A stretch of 64,000 nucleotides of DNA from Oscillibacter valericigenes. GTDB lineage: Bacteria > Bacillota > Clostridia > Oscillospirales > Oscillospiraceae. The notes below the pieces were generated by a model. The model had not been told where the DNA came from. It saw nothing but the letters and a program-made list of their open reading frames with translations, and ran no database searches. The stretch is from positions 186,001 to 250,000 of the forward strand of contig NZ_JAFBIQ010000001.1 of assembly GCF_021531315.1 (NCBI RefSeq). Direction: 5' to 3'. The translations under genes were made by a program, and so were the position numbers. The number at the start of each line of letters is the position of its first letter. Within the stretch, counting starts at the first letter, position 1. Positions 24,515 to 33,381 of this stretch are shown here, in pieces.

Positions 24515-25207
24515 TCACCTCCCGCTTGCAAAAACAATGCCTGCCAGATACTTCTTATAGGCCGCGCTGCCGGTCAGATCGTCAATGTAACCGGCCTTGT
24601 CGGCAATGTCCGGTGAGGCGCCGTAGACAAGGGCGCTGCCCTGCACGCTGAGCGCATAGACGCCCTCGCTCTCGGCGGCAATGAGCGCCGCGTGGCTGGC
24701 GCTGGTGTTGCCGAAGCGCTTGACGCTTCCCTTGCGGTCACGGTCGACCACAATGTATTCGATCAGGCGCAGGCAGTCGCTTTGCAGATACTCGCCGACG
24801 GGCTTTTCCCGCTCGCCGTGCGGCGTGACAGACTTTATCACCGCCTCCGCCGCGGTCAGCGCGGCGGCAAGATAGCTGTCGGAGCGGCGCAGACCAAGGT
24901 TGCCGCCGACCGTCGCGCTGTTGCGCCTCGCAAAGGAGGCGCAGAAGAGCGCCGCCTCGCGGATAAACGACGGGACCAGCTCGCTTTCGGCCACATCCTG
25001 CAAGGTACACAGCGCGCCGATATAGACCTTGCCGTCCTTTTCGGTGATGGTGTTGAAATCGAAGCCCGTGATGTCGATGAGGTCCTTGCCCTCGGCATCT
25101 CCGCCGAGGCGGAGGTCATCGGTACCGCCGGCAAGGTAGACCGCCGTGTCGGCGTGCTCCTTACGCAGGTTCACCGCCTCCTGCGGCGTTTTGGGATGGT
25201 AGATCAT
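24515..25207 (-). CDS. ygfM: YgfM-like FAD-binding subunit
   Basis: The 230-residue protein of the FAD-binding (CoxM/YgfM) family functions as the flavin subunit of molybdenum hydroxylases. Two FAD-contact glycine stretches are visible: VYLAGGTDDLRLGG (residues 23-36) and NSATVGGNLGL around residue 95. It ends SAAYKKYLAGIVFASGR, like Escherichia coli YgfM, which is encoded next to xdhD there as well. It is shorter than the other FAD subunit in this operon (291 residues), because much of the usual C-terminal domain is lacking. It sits 18 bases after that gene and five bases before xdhD. Pairing with XdhD is inferred from this conserved order. Confidence 0.82.
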   Translation of the reverse strand: MIYHPKTPQEAVNLRKEHADTAVYLAGGTDDLRLGGDAEGKDLIDITGFDFNTITEKDGKVYIGALCTLQDVAESELVPSFIREAALFCASFARRNSATVGGNLGLRRSDSYLAAALTAAEAVIKSVTPHGEREKPVGEYLQSDCLRLIEYIVVDRDRKGSVKRFGNTSASHAALIAAESEGVYALSVQGSALVYGASPDIADKAGYIDDLTGSAAYKKYLAGIVFASGR

Positions 25208-25225
25208 GGCGTTGCCTCCCTTCTC

Positions 25226-26101
25226 TTATTCCGAAATGTCCACGCGGCCGGGTGCATGGCCGGCTTCGAGCGCGTCGATGAAGAACGCCAACATCCTGCG
25301 CGTGGTGTTTCTGCGGTATTCGGGCATGGCGTGCGGGCTGATGACCGCATTCCATGCGTCAAGGAATTCCTCTTTACAGATATGAAGCTCGCTCGTTTTC
25401 TTGCCGATCAGCAATTCCTCCGCCTTGCGGGAGCGGGCGACCTTGGGGCCCGCCGCGCCGGAGGAGGCGCGGAAGTCGACGACCACACCGTCGCGGATCG
25501 TGGCGGCGGCGGAAAGCGTCAGCTTCGAGATGGCATTGGCGCGGCGCATACCGACCTTGCGGTAGAAAATGTGGGTGAAGTCCTGCTTGGGAATGATGAC
25601 CTTCGTAATGAGCTCGTCGTCGTGCAGGGCGGTCTTCTTGCTGGCGATGATGTAGTCGTCCACGAGCATACGGCGCTCTCCGTCCGCACTCGTGAGCACC
25701 ACCTCCGCATCCATGAGGATGAGTGGCTGGGGCATATCGCCCTTGGGGGATGCGTTGCCGATGTTGCCGCCGATGGTCGCGCTGTTGCGCAGCGCGATCG
25801 CACCCATGCGGGACGCCGCCTCGCGCAGCAGCTCGGGTACGAGGGGAGAGGCCGCGATCTCTGCCGAGGTCGTGCCCGCGCCGATCTCCACGCTGCCGTC
25901 CGGCAGCGTGCGGATGCCTTTGAGCTCCTTGAGCCCCGCAATGATCATCACATCGTTTCGGAAGGCGGGGGTGACGCCCGCGCCCATGCTGTTTGCGACC
26001 ATGAGGTCCGAGCCGCCTGCAAGGACGGTCGCGCCGGTCTCCTTGCGGATGCGCAGCGCCTCCTCGAGCGTTTCGGGAATGAAGCACTTTACCTGTTCCA
26101 T
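25226..26101 (-). CDS. Xanthine dehydrogenase-type FAD-binding subunit
   Basis: The 291-residue CoxM-like flavin subunit of a heterotrimeric molybdenum hydroxylase passes electrons from the 2Fe-2S clusters to the external acceptor. FAD motifs are TVLAGGSDLMV (residues 24-34) and NSATIGGNIGNASPKGDM around residue 110. The C-terminal CO dehydrogenase flavoprotein domain is complete (DDELITKVIIP, GMRRANAISKLTLSA). The ATG at 26101 lies inside the end of the 2Fe-2S gene, overlapping by 13 bases, so the two are translationally coupled. With the Mo and Fe-S genes upstream it completes a Mo/Fe-S/FAD set. Confidence 0.92.
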   Translation of the reverse strand: MEQVKCFIPETLEEALRIRKETGATVLAGGSDLMVANSMGAGVTPAFRNDVMIIAGLKELKGIRTLPDGSVEIGAGTTSAEIAASPLVPELLREAASRMGAIALRNSATIGGNIGNASPKGDMPQPLILMDAEVVLTSADGERRMLVDDYIIASKKTALHDDELITKVIIPKQDFTHIFYRKVGMRRANAISKLTLSAAATIRDGVVVDFRASSGAAGPKVARSRKAEELLIGKKTSELHICKEEFLDAWNAVISPHAMPEYRRNTTRRMLAFFIDALEAGHAPGRVDISE

Positions 26102-26571
26102 AAAGCCGCTCCTTTCTTCGCCGCAAGCTTGATGCACTCGACGATCAGGTCGTAGCCTGTGCAGCGGCAGATGTTGCCGCTGATGCCGACGCGGATCTCC
26201 TCCTCGGTGGGGTCGGGGTTCTTGCTCAGCAGCACATAGGTCGCCATGACCATGCCCGGGATGCAGAAGCCGCACTGCACCGCGCCGCCCTCGGCGTAAG
26301 CGTCGATGATGCACCTGCCCTTTTCCGTGTCGCGGATGCCCTCGATGGTCGTCAGCGCGCAGCCGTTGACCGCGCCGACAGGCAGGATGCAGCTTGTGAC
26401 CAGCTCGCTGTCCTTGATGATGGAGCAGGCACCGCACTCGCCCTCGCCGCAGCCCTCCTTGCTGCCGGTGAGACCGTAGTCCTCACGCAGCACATCGATG
26501 AGCCGCCGCAGCGGGTCGCCTCGGTAGAGCTTTTGCTCACCGTTCAATGTAAAACGAACCTCAGTGTACAT
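26089..26571 (-). CDS. 2Fe-2S subunit of xanthine dehydrogenase-type hydroxylase
   Basis: The 160-residue small subunit carries two 2Fe-2S clusters. The plant-type N-terminal cluster uses C41, C46, C49 and C61 (CGEGECGAC...C). The helical C-terminal cluster uses C100, C103, C135 and C137 (QCGFCIPGM and NICRCTGY). All eight ligands are present. The gene overlaps the Mo subunit by 11 bases and the FAD subunit by 13. It is the only free-standing Fe-S subunit in the island, so it may also serve the cysteine-less XdhD protein downstream. That sharing is inference. Confidence 0.95.
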   Translation of the reverse strand: MYTEVRFTLNGEQKLYRGDPLRRLIDVLREDYGLTGSKEGCGEGECGACSIIKDSELVTSCILPVGAVNGCALTTIEGIRDTEKGRCIIDAYAEGGAVQCGFCIPGMVMATYVLLSKNPDPTEEEIRVGISGNICRCTGYDLIVECIKLAAKKGAALWNR

Positions 26572-28729
26572 ATTTCATCGCCTCCTCAATATCCTCCGGC
26601 GGGATGGGAATGGAAGTAAAGCGCGTATTGAGCGCCCGCTCGACCGCGTCCACATAGGCCGCGGAGGCGCCGTTGAACACCAGCTCGCCCATGCCCTTGG
26701 CGCCGTAGGGCCCCCACGGATAAGGGTTTTCCTGAATGTGATAGAACTGCTTCGGGAAGTCCATCGAGGTCGGGATCACATAGTCGGACATGCTCTTCTG
26801 CTTGAAGTGTCCGTTCTTGACCTCTAACTTTTCCATCGCGCCGTAGCCGAGGGACTGGAGGATGCCGCCGTTGATCTGCCCGTGGACGATCAGCTCGTCG
26901 ATGGCCTTGCCGATCTCGTGCGACGACCAAATGCCGACGGTCTTGACCTCGTTCGTCAGGCGGTCCACCTCGACCTCGACGCAGGCAACGCCCCAGCCGT
27001 AGCCGAGGTAGGCGTCGCCGCGGAAGGTGTCCTGATCCCACGGATAGCCGTCTGGGTGCTCGTACTCGACCTCGGTGGTGAAGTCGCCCTCGTCCCATCG
27101 CGCCTTCATCTCCTGCGCGGCGCGCTCAACGAGGCGGCCGACGACCATGGTGGAGCGGGAGGCGGCGGTCGGGCCGGAGTCAACGACCTTGGAGGTGTCG
27201 GGATCGAGGTATTCGATCTGATCGATGCTCACGCCGAGCGTCGCGGCGCAGATCTTGCGCAGACTCGTCTTGAAGCCCTGGCCCATCTCGGTGGAGCCGA
27301 CCTGGATGCTGACCCTGTCGCCGGTCTTGACCAGCCGCGCGTGCGCCTTGATGATAGCCTGCTCGCCGTTGCCGGTGAATGCACCGCCGTGGTTGTACAT
27401 GGCGATGCCGATGCCCCTGCCGCAGCCGGGCTTATATTCCTTCGCCTTGCGCCAGTAGTCGGACTCGCGGGTGACGACCTCCAACATCTCGGGCAGCTTG
27501 ACCTCCTCGATGATGTGGCCGTTGGTCGTGGTCTCGTCGCCGCGCTTGGCGATGTACTGCATCTTGAACTCCAGCGGATCGACACCGAGGTGGCGCGCCA
27601 GATGGTCAAGGTGCGTTTCGATGGCGAAGATCGTCTGCGGCGCACCGAAGCCGCGGAACGCGCAGGACGGGAACATATTGGTGCCCATGCCCTCGCCCTT
27701 GAGATAGGTGTTGTCGAAGGTATAGACGCCGTTTCCGTGGAACACGCCGCGCTGCAAAACGACATAAGATGAGGAAAGGTACGCGCCGCAATTATAGTAG
27801 ATGTGGCCGTAGACGCCGGTGATCTTGCCGTCCTTCACAGCGGTCTTGTAGATGCACTTGGACGGGTGGCGCTTGACGGAGAACTGCGTGTCCTCCTCGC
27901 GGTCAAAGACCAGCTTGATGGGCTTGCGGAGCTTATTCTCCGCGACCAGCAGAGCGCCGCAGAGCACATCGGGGAAATGCTCCTTGCCGCCGAACGCGCC
28001 GCCGGTGGTACACTGGCGGACGATAATGTCCTCATAAGGAATACCCAGCAGGCCCGCGACGGACTTGCGGATGTAGAACGGGCACTGGGCGGAGGCGTAG
28101 AAAACGAACTTACCGTCCTCCATGTCCGCAATGGCGCTGTTGGTCTCTAAGTGGACGTGCTCCTGATAGGGCGTTTCGATGGTCTCCTCAAAGACCTCGT
28201 CCGCCTCGGCGAACACCTCGTCCATAGGTCTGCCCTTCTCGCAGAAGAGCTCACACATCACATTGCTGTTTTTCTCCGGGAACATGGGGCCGCCGACGCA
28301 TTGAATGGCGTCGTCTATGGTGACGGCGGGCGTCTGCTCCTCATAGTCGACCTTGATCTGCGCCTTGAGCCGCTTCAAAACGCCGCGGTCGGGACCGACC
28401 ACAAGACCGATCGTTTCGCCGACATAGAGCACATAGTCCTCGGCGAAGCAGCGCCAGTCCTTGGCGATCATCCACAGCTCGTTCTTGCCCTGCGCAGGAA
28501 TATCCTTCGCGGAGATGAAGTGGTACCCCGCCGGCAGCTCCGGCACATGGATCGCCTTGATCCTTCCGCGGGCGATGGTCGAGCGCACCATATAGGCGTA
28601 CTGCATATCGGGCAGCGTCATGTCGCAGACATACTTCGCCTCGCCTCTCGCCTTCTGCACTGCGTCCACACGGACGATGCGATCGTCGATCCCTGTCGGA
28701 CAGTTCGGCTTGCTGCATACTTCAGACAT
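26561..28729 (-). CDS. Xanthine dehydrogenase family molybdopterin-binding subunit
   Basis: The 722-residue catalytic subunit is the large Mo protein of a three-subunit hydroxylase, probably acting on xanthine or a related purine or N-heterocycle. Features are the aldehyde oxidase hammerhead domain near the N-terminus, the Mo-cofactor loop TTGGAFGGKEHF, the substrate Arg359 in FRGFGAPQ, and the probable catalytic base Glu682 in KGMGELVFNG. The start MSEVCSKPNC follows AGGAGG. The 26 open codons before it are leader. It is the first gene of the operon, reading on to Fe-S, FAD, ygfM and xdhD. The exact substrate is not settled by sequence. Confidence 0.92.
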   Translation of the reverse strand: MSEVCSKPNCPTGIDDRIVRVDAVQKARGEAKYVCDMTLPDMQYAYMVRSTIARGRIKAIHVPELPAGYHFISAKDIPAQGKNELWMIAKDWRCFAEDYVLYVGETIGLVVGPDRGVLKRLKAQIKVDYEEQTPAVTIDDAIQCVGGPMFPEKNSNVMCELFCEKGRPMDEVFAEADEVFEETIETPYQEHVHLETNSAIADMEDGKFVFYASAQCPFYIRKSVAGLLGIPYEDIIVRQCTTGGAFGGKEHFPDVLCGALLVAENKLRKPIKLVFDREEDTQFSVKRHPSKCIYKTAVKDGKITGVYGHIYYNCGAYLSSSYVVLQRGVFHGNGVYTFDNTYLKGEGMGTNMFPSCAFRGFGAPQTIFAIETHLDHLARHLGVDPLEFKMQYIAKRGDETTTNGHIIEEVKLPEMLEVVTRESDYWRKAKEYKPGCGRGIGIAMYNHGGAFTGNGEQAIIKAHARLVKTGDRVSIQVGSTEMGQGFKTSLRKICAATLGVSIDQIEYLDPDTSKVVDSGPTAASRSTMVVGRLVERAAQEMKARWDEGDFTTEVEYEHPDGYPWDQDTFRGDAYLGYGWGVACVEVEVDRLTNEVKTVGIWSSHEIGKAIDELIVHGQINGGILQSLGYGAMEKLEVKNGHFKQKSMSDYVIPTSMDFPKQFYHIQENPYPWGPYGAKGMGELVFNGASAAYVDAVERALNTRFTSIPIPPEDIEEAMKYVH

Positions 28730-28840
28730 GGAAAAACCTCCTTCAGCGTTCCCCTCCGTCGTGGGACGCTTATTTCGGTAAATTTGAGCTTTGGGAAATT
28801 CTAACAAAATAGCGCTCGAAAAAGTTGGTTTGTTGCTGCA

Positions 28841-28869
28841 ATTTTAACACCAAATCTCTCTCTTGTACA
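28841..28869 (-). promoter_or_regulatory. Candidate promoter of the Mo/Fe-S/FAD-ygfM-xdhD operon
   Basis: Minus strand -35 TGTACA (28864-28869), 17 bases, -10 TAAAAT (28841-28846). The -35 is weak (4 of 6), which fits a promoter that needs an activator. The conserved 25-bp element begins six bases upstream. Confidence 0.5.
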
Positions 28870-28875
28870 GAGACA

Positions 28876-28900
28876 GCGTGATACTACTTCAGAAATAGCG
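28876..28900. promoter_or_regulatory. Conserved 25-bp element, copy A
   Basis: GCGTGATACTA, eight bases, ATAGCG. An inner imperfect dyad CTAcTTcagAAaTAG occupies 28884-28898. It lies between the divergent promoters of the Mo-hydroxylase operon and mocA. An element with the same two blocks at identical spacing occurs at 33382-33406 before the second hydroxylase unit. It is probably a shared transcription factor site. Confidence 0.65.
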
Positions 28901-28913
28901 TGTGTATTTTCGC

Positions 28914-28943
28914 TTGCCTTGGGAAGACTCTTTGTGGTAAAGT
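28914..28943 (+). promoter_or_regulatory. Candidate promoter of mocA
   Basis: -35 TTGCCT (28914-28919), 18 bases, -10 TAAAGT (28938-28943), about 30 bases before the mocA start and 13 bases after the conserved element. Confidence 0.5.
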
Positions 28944-28974
28944 ATCCGCAAAAAGGAAAGTGAGATGATCTTTT

Positions 28975-29565
28975 ATGAAGCAGCAGCTCACCATCGGCTG
29001 CCTCATCATGGCCGCCGGCAATGCGAGCCGCTTCGGCTCCAACAAGCTCGCCGCCGAGGTAGACGGCAAAATGCTCATCGAGCACGCGCTTGAGGCCGTG
29101 CCGATCGAGGAATTTGCCCGCGTGAGCGTTGTCACGCAGTATGACGAGGTGGCGTCGCTTGTCAAGTGCTTTGGCTTTACAGTCCTTTTCAATGCGTTCC
29201 CCGAACGGGGCGCAAGCTATACCATCCGACTCGGCACCGAGGCGATGGCGGATTGCGGTGCCATCCTCTATCAGGTCGCCGACCAGCCGCTGCTGCGGCG
29301 CGAAAGCGTACGCGCCGAGGTCGGGTTTTTCCGTCGGCACCCCGACCGCATCGTTGCGATGGGGCACGGCAGCGTGCGCGGCAACCCCTGCATCTTTCCT
29401 GCCCGCTTCTTCCCCGAGCTGATGTCGCTCGAGGGCGATCACGGCGGCAGCGCCGTCATTCGCCGCCATGAGGACGCGCTGACGCTCTTCGAGGTCTCCC
29501 CCGACGAGCTGCGCGATGTCGATACGCCGATGGCGCTCGCCGCGCTGCGCGATACGCTCGCGTGA
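28975..29565 (+). CDS. mocA: MocA-like molybdenum cofactor cytidylyltransferase
   Basis: The 196-residue nucleotidyltransferase of the MobA/MocA family joins CMP to molybdopterin to make the cytosine dinucleotide cofactor used by xanthine dehydrogenase-family enzymes. The nucleotide-binding start is LIMAAGNASRFGSNKL. QVADQPLL holds the metal-binding Asp. GNPCIFPARFFPEL and LEGDHGGSAVI match the conserved MocA C-terminal part. It is divergent from the Mo-hydroxylase operon across a 245-base control region and convergent with the asparaginase gene. The location argues that it charges the cofactor for the enzymes on both sides. Confidence 0.88.
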   Translation: MKQQLTIGCLIMAAGNASRFGSNKLAAEVDGKMLIEHALEAVPIEEFARVSVVTQYDEVASLVKCFGFTVLFNAFPERGASYTIRLGTEAMADCGAILYQVADQPLLRRESVRAEVGFFRRHPDRIVAMGHGSVRGNPCIFPARFFPELMSLEGDHGGSAVIRRHEDALTLFEVSPDELRDVDTPMALAALRDTLA

Positions 29566-29566
29566 G

Positions 29567-30580
29567 TTAGGGCGCAGTCATCTCGCCGCAGAGGTCCTCC
29601 TCCATTTTCCGCTTGACGGTCTCCTTGTCATACCCACAGGAGAAGAGGTAGTAGAGCTTGGCGACGGCTGCCTCGGTCGTCATGTCGAGTCCGCTGACCG
29701 CACCAGCTCTTTTCAGCGCGTTCGAGGTCTCGTAGGTACCGAGCGCCACCGCGCCCTGCGGGCATTGAGAGCAGACGGTCAGCACCGTACCGTTGCAAAA
29801 CGCCTTTTCAATGATCGGCAGCAGTGCCCCGCCGTCGCCGGGGATATTGCCCGCGCCGAAGGTCTCGATGACGATGCCGCGCAGCTTCTCGGTCATGATC
29901 TGCTCAAAGAGCGAGAACTGGATGCCCGGAAAGACCTTCAGCACCCCGATGGGAACATTTTCCAATAATTGCAGTTGCAAAGCGCCTTTCGGCTTCGGCA
30001 GGAGGGCGCTTTCGTTGTAGCGGATGGTGATGCCCGCCTCGGCAAGGCTTGGGTAATTGGGCGAAATGAAAGCGATCAGCCCGTCGGCGGAGTATTTCGT
30101 CGCGCGGTTGCCGCGCAGGAGCTTGCCGCCGAAGTACAGACAAACCTCGTTCACCCGTCCCGCGCCCGCGATGAGCAGCGAGGTGATGATGTTGTCGCGC
30201 CCGTCGCTGCGCACCTCGCACAGCGGGATCTGCGAGCCGGTCAGCACGACTGGCTTTCCAAGGTTTCCGAGCATGAACGAGAGGGCGCTGGCGGTATAGG
30301 CCATCGTATCCGTGCCGTGAAGGATCACAAAGCCGTCGTAGCGGTCGTACTGCTCCGCCACCGCGCGGGCGATCTTGTTCCACTCGTGCACGGTCATGTT
30401 GGAGGAGTCGAGCAGCGGCTCCAGCTCCGTCAGCTCCCACACCGGAAGCTCCGACGCGCGCAGGTCGGAAATTTCATCGAGCGCGGCGCGGAAACGCCCG
30501 CTTTGCGGGGCGTAGCCGTTTTCCGTGCGCGTCATGCCGATGGTGCCGCCGGTATAGAGAATAAGGACCTTCTTTTTCAT
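29567..30580 (-). CDS. ansA: Type I L-asparaginase
   Basis: The 337-residue cytoplasmic asparaginase hydrolyses L-asparagine to aspartate and ammonia. The first catalytic threonine is in LYTGGTIGM at the N-terminus. The second is in HGTDTMAYTASAL near residue 90, with the family lysine segment VLTGSQIPL after it. It lies 15 bases after the fused xanthine dehydrogenase gene and has an AGGAGG site, so it is the second gene of that operon. Its stop codon is one base from that of the convergent mocA gene. Why an asparaginase accompanies a purine hydroxylase is not clear. A shared role in nitrogen scavenging is inference. Confidence 0.93.
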   Translation of the reverse strand: MKKKVLILYTGGTIGMTRTENGYAPQSGRFRAALDEISDLRASELPVWELTELEPLLDSSNMTVHEWNKIARAVAEQYDRYDGFVILHGTDTMAYTASALSFMLGNLGKPVVLTGSQIPLCEVRSDGRDNIITSLLIAGAGRVNEVCLYFGGKLLRGNRATKYSADGLIAFISPNYPSLAEAGITIRYNESALLPKPKGALQLQLLENVPIGVLKVFPGIQFSLFEQIMTEKLRGIVIETFGAGNIPGDGGALLPIIEKAFCNGTVLTVCSQCPQGAVALGTYETSNALKRAGAVSGLDMTTEAAVAKLYYLFSCGYDKETVKRKMEEDLCGEMTAP

Positions 30581-30595
30581 GCTGCATTCCTCCTG

Positions 30596-33283
30596 TTACC
30601 ACCAGTAGCGCGGCATCTTGGGCCGCTCGTAGGGCGTTTTCATCAGCGGAAGGCTCGTGCGCATCTCGCCGTCGAGCGCGAAGTACGCGCCCGCTACGGC
30701 GGGGGCGGTGGGAATGGTCGTGATCTCGCCGATGCCGATGGCGCCGAAGGCCATGTCCTGCCCCTCCTTCTCCACCAGAATACTATGGATAGGCGGCACC
30801 TGATCGGCGCGGAAGAGCCCAAGCGTACCGAATTTCGCGCTTGGGATGCAGTCGTAGAGCGGGTAGTGCTCTGTAAGCGTGAAGCCGAGTGCCATCGTGA
30901 CGCCGCCCTCGATCTGCCCCTCGCAGGAGAGTGGATTGATGGCCTTGCCGACATAGTGCGCCGCGTCGATCTCTCGGATCGTCCCGTCGTCGTTGAGGAC
31001 ACATACATGGGTGGCGTAGCCGTAGGCGACATGGCTGACGGGATTTTCCACCTCCTGCGTGCCGAGCGGGTCGGTCTTGGCGAGGTATTCGCCGTAGAAC
31101 TCCCGTCCCTCAAGCACCTTCCAATCGACGCTCGCGCCCGCGGGCAGTTCCGTGCCGACGCTGCCGCTGCCGTTGCTGCCGGGAAGCGTCTCCATGCCCT
31201 GTCGGTGCGCGATGCCGGAATAATCGGACACCCTCACATCGGCGCCCGCCGCCGCGAGCAGCTTCTGACACGCCCGCCGGCATGCTTCGCCGGTCACGAG
31301 CGTCTGGCGCGAGCCGGAGGTCGTGCCGGAATCCGGCGCGTTCACCGTGTTGGCAGCCTCGTAGACAACCTCCTCGCGCCCACAGTGCAGCATCGTGCAG
31401 ACGATCTGCGTGAGCACCGTGCCGAGACCCTGCCCGATGCAGGACGCGCCCGAGCGGATATGGAGCTTGCCGTCCTTCACCGCCACGATGCACCTGCCGG
31501 TATCGGGAATGCCCACGCCGACGCCCGCGTTCTTCATCGCGCAGGCGATGCCGACATTTTTGTTCTGCTCGCAGAGCTCCTTCACCGCCTCGAGCGTTTC
31601 GACAAGGCCCGTGGAGGGCGGCGCGATCTGTCCGTTCGGCAGCACCTGTCCGGGGCGGATGGCGTTGCGGTAGCGGATCTCCCACGGGGAGATGCCCAGC
31701 TCGTGCGCCATCTTTGTGAGCGTCATTTCCATGGCGTAGCAGGTCTGCGTCACGCCGAAGCCGCGGAACGCGCCCGCGGGCGGGTTGTTCGTATAGTACG
31801 CCTTGCCGGTAATTTCAAAGTTTTCGTAGTGATACGGCCCCGCGGCGTGCGTGCAGGCGCGCTCAAGCACCGGACCGCCGAGCGAGGCATACGCGCCTGT
31901 GTCGGCGACGACCTCCGCCTTGACGCCCTGAATGAGCCCGTCGCGGCTGCACCCCATCGTGATCGTCACCTTCATCGGGTGGCGCTTGGGGTGGACGAGC
32001 ATACTCTCCTTGCGGCTGAGCCTGACCTTGACGGGGCGGCCCGTAAGATAGGCGGCGAGCGCCGCGTGGTGCTGCACCGTCATATCCTCCTTGCCGCCGA
32101 AGCCGCCGCCGACGAGCAGGTTGGTCACATGGACCTTCTCCTGCGCAAGGCCCAGCATACGCGAGACCTCCCGCGCCGTGTCGTAGGTGCCCTGATCGGC
32201 GGAAAGGATGCTCACGCCGTCGCCGTCGGGATAGGCGACCGCGCACTCCGGCTCCAAAAAGGCGTGCTCGGTGTAGGGCGTTTCATAGTGATACATCAGC
32301 ACATAGTCCGCGTCGCGGATGGCCTGATCGGCGTTTCCGCGGCTGACGTGCTTTTCGCACAGCAGGTTCCCCGACTCATGCACGAGCGGCGCGAAGGGCT
32401 GCATGGCGTAGGTCGGGCTGAACACAGGCTTGAGCGGCTCGTAGTCGATCTCGACGAGGGCCTTCGCCTGCTCTAAAGTTTCACGGCTCTCCGCCGCCAC
32501 AAGGCAGATGGCGTCGCCGAGGTAGTGCGTGATCTTGCCGACGGGGATCATCGTGTCCCAGTCCTGCTGCAAATGGCCGACCTTGTTTTCGCCGGGAATA
32601 TCCTCGGCGGTGTAGACGCCGACCACGCCGGGCAGTGCCTCCGCCTTTTCCTTGCGGATCGCCAGCACCCGCGCGCGGGGATACTTGCTGCGCACGGCGC
32701 TCGCGTAGAGCATTCCGTCCAGATACACATCGTCTGGGTATTTGCCGCTCCCGCGCACCTTTTCCGCTGCGTCCACGCGCACGGCGCGCGCGCCGACGGC
32801 ATAGCTCTGCTCTTCCTCTTCGGGCAGAGCACCGCTGCGGAAAATTTCCGCAGCGAGCAAAATCGCGTCGATGATCTTCACATAGCCCGTACAGCGGCAG
32901 ATGTTGTTGCGGATGGCAAAGGCCGCCTCCTCTCGCGTCGGCGCGCTGTTCGTGTCCAGCAGTGCCTTGGCGGAGATCACCATGCCCGGGATACAAAAGC
33001 CGCACTGCACCGCACCCGCCTTGCCGAAGGCGTAGGTGTAGACCGCCTTCTCCCAATCGGAGAGGCCCTCCACCGTGAGAACGGTTTTGCCCTCCAGCTT
33101 ATCCGTCGAGGGTACGCAGGCCTTGGTCGCCTTGCCGTCGATGAGCACATGGCAGGTGCCGCAGGCACCCTCGCTGCATCCGTCTTTCACGCTGGTGAGG
33201 CGCAGCTCGTCTCGCAGAAAGCGGAGGAGCTTTTGATTTTTCTCCACGCTCATGCGCTGTCCGTTCACGGTAAAAGTTGCCAT
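30596..33283 (-). CDS. Fused 2Fe-2S/molybdopterin xanthine dehydrogenase, selenium-dependent type
   Basis: The 895-residue enzyme has the small 2Fe-2S subunit fused to the Mo subunit. Cluster ligands are C36, C41, C44 and C56 (CSEGACGTC...C), then C94, C97, C129 and C131 (QCGFCIPGM, NICRCTGY). The Mo part has VGGGFGGKEDMT, substrate Arg in AFRGFGVTQ, and catalytic Glu in GAIGIGEITT. This fused layout is that of the selenium-dependent xanthine dehydrogenase family of Clostridia. No selD or selenium-insertion gene is in the window, so selenium use is unproven. No FAD partner is in its operon. The start MATFTVNGQ follows GGAGAG. It is the first gene, with asparaginase second. Confidence 0.9.
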   Translation of the reverse strand: MATFTVNGQRMSVEKNQKLLRFLRDELRLTSVKDGCSEGACGTCHVLIDGKATKACVPSTDKLEGKTVLTVEGLSDWEKAVYTYAFGKAGAVQCGFCIPGMVISAKALLDTNSAPTREEAAFAIRNNICRCTGYVKIIDAILLAAEIFRSGALPEEEEQSYAVGARAVRVDAAEKVRGSGKYPDDVYLDGMLYASAVRSKYPRARVLAIRKEKAEALPGVVGVYTAEDIPGENKVGHLQQDWDTMIPVGKITHYLGDAICLVAAESRETLEQAKALVEIDYEPLKPVFSPTYAMQPFAPLVHESGNLLCEKHVSRGNADQAIRDADYVLMYHYETPYTEHAFLEPECAVAYPDGDGVSILSADQGTYDTAREVSRMLGLAQEKVHVTNLLVGGGFGGKEDMTVQHHAALAAYLTGRPVKVRLSRKESMLVHPKRHPMKVTITMGCSRDGLIQGVKAEVVADTGAYASLGGPVLERACTHAAGPYHYENFEITGKAYYTNNPPAGAFRGFGVTQTCYAMEMTLTKMAHELGISPWEIRYRNAIRPGQVLPNGQIAPPSTGLVETLEAVKELCEQNKNVGIACAMKNAGVGVGIPDTGRCIVAVKDGKLHIRSGASCIGQGLGTVLTQIVCTMLHCGREEVVYEAANTVNAPDSGTTSGSRQTLVTGEACRRACQKLLAAAGADVRVSDYSGIAHRQGMETLPGSNGSGSVGTELPAGASVDWKVLEGREFYGEYLAKTDPLGTQEVENPVSHVAYGYATHVCVLNDDGTIREIDAAHYVGKAINPLSCEGQIEGGVTMALGFTLTEHYPLYDCIPSAKFGTLGLFRADQVPPIHSILVEKEGQDMAFGAIGIGEITTIPTAPAVAGAYFALDGEMRTSLPLMKTPYERPKMPRYWW

Positions 33284-33338
33284 AGTGGGCTCTCCTTTCC
33301 AAACTTTTTGTTTGGGTTGCTTACTATTTTTCATTTTC

Positions 33339-33366
33339 ATTGTATCACATTCGTGCGAAATTGCAA
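33339..33366 (-). promoter_or_regulatory. Promoter of the fused xanthine dehydrogenase-asparaginase operon
   Basis: Minus strand -35 TTGCAA (33361-33366), 16 bases, extended -10 TGA-TACAAT (33339-33344 for the hexamer). The conserved 25-bp element starts 15 bases upstream. Confidence 0.7.
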
Positions 33367-33381
33367 GAAAAAGACGCGCGC

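Noticed and set aside
21648-24560. A 970-codon open frame on the plus strand opposite xdhD
   Set aside because: It mirrors the codon pattern of the real gene, has no recognisable motif and no ribosome site, and is a product of high GC content. The same holds for the 855-codon frame opposite leuS (43215-45782).
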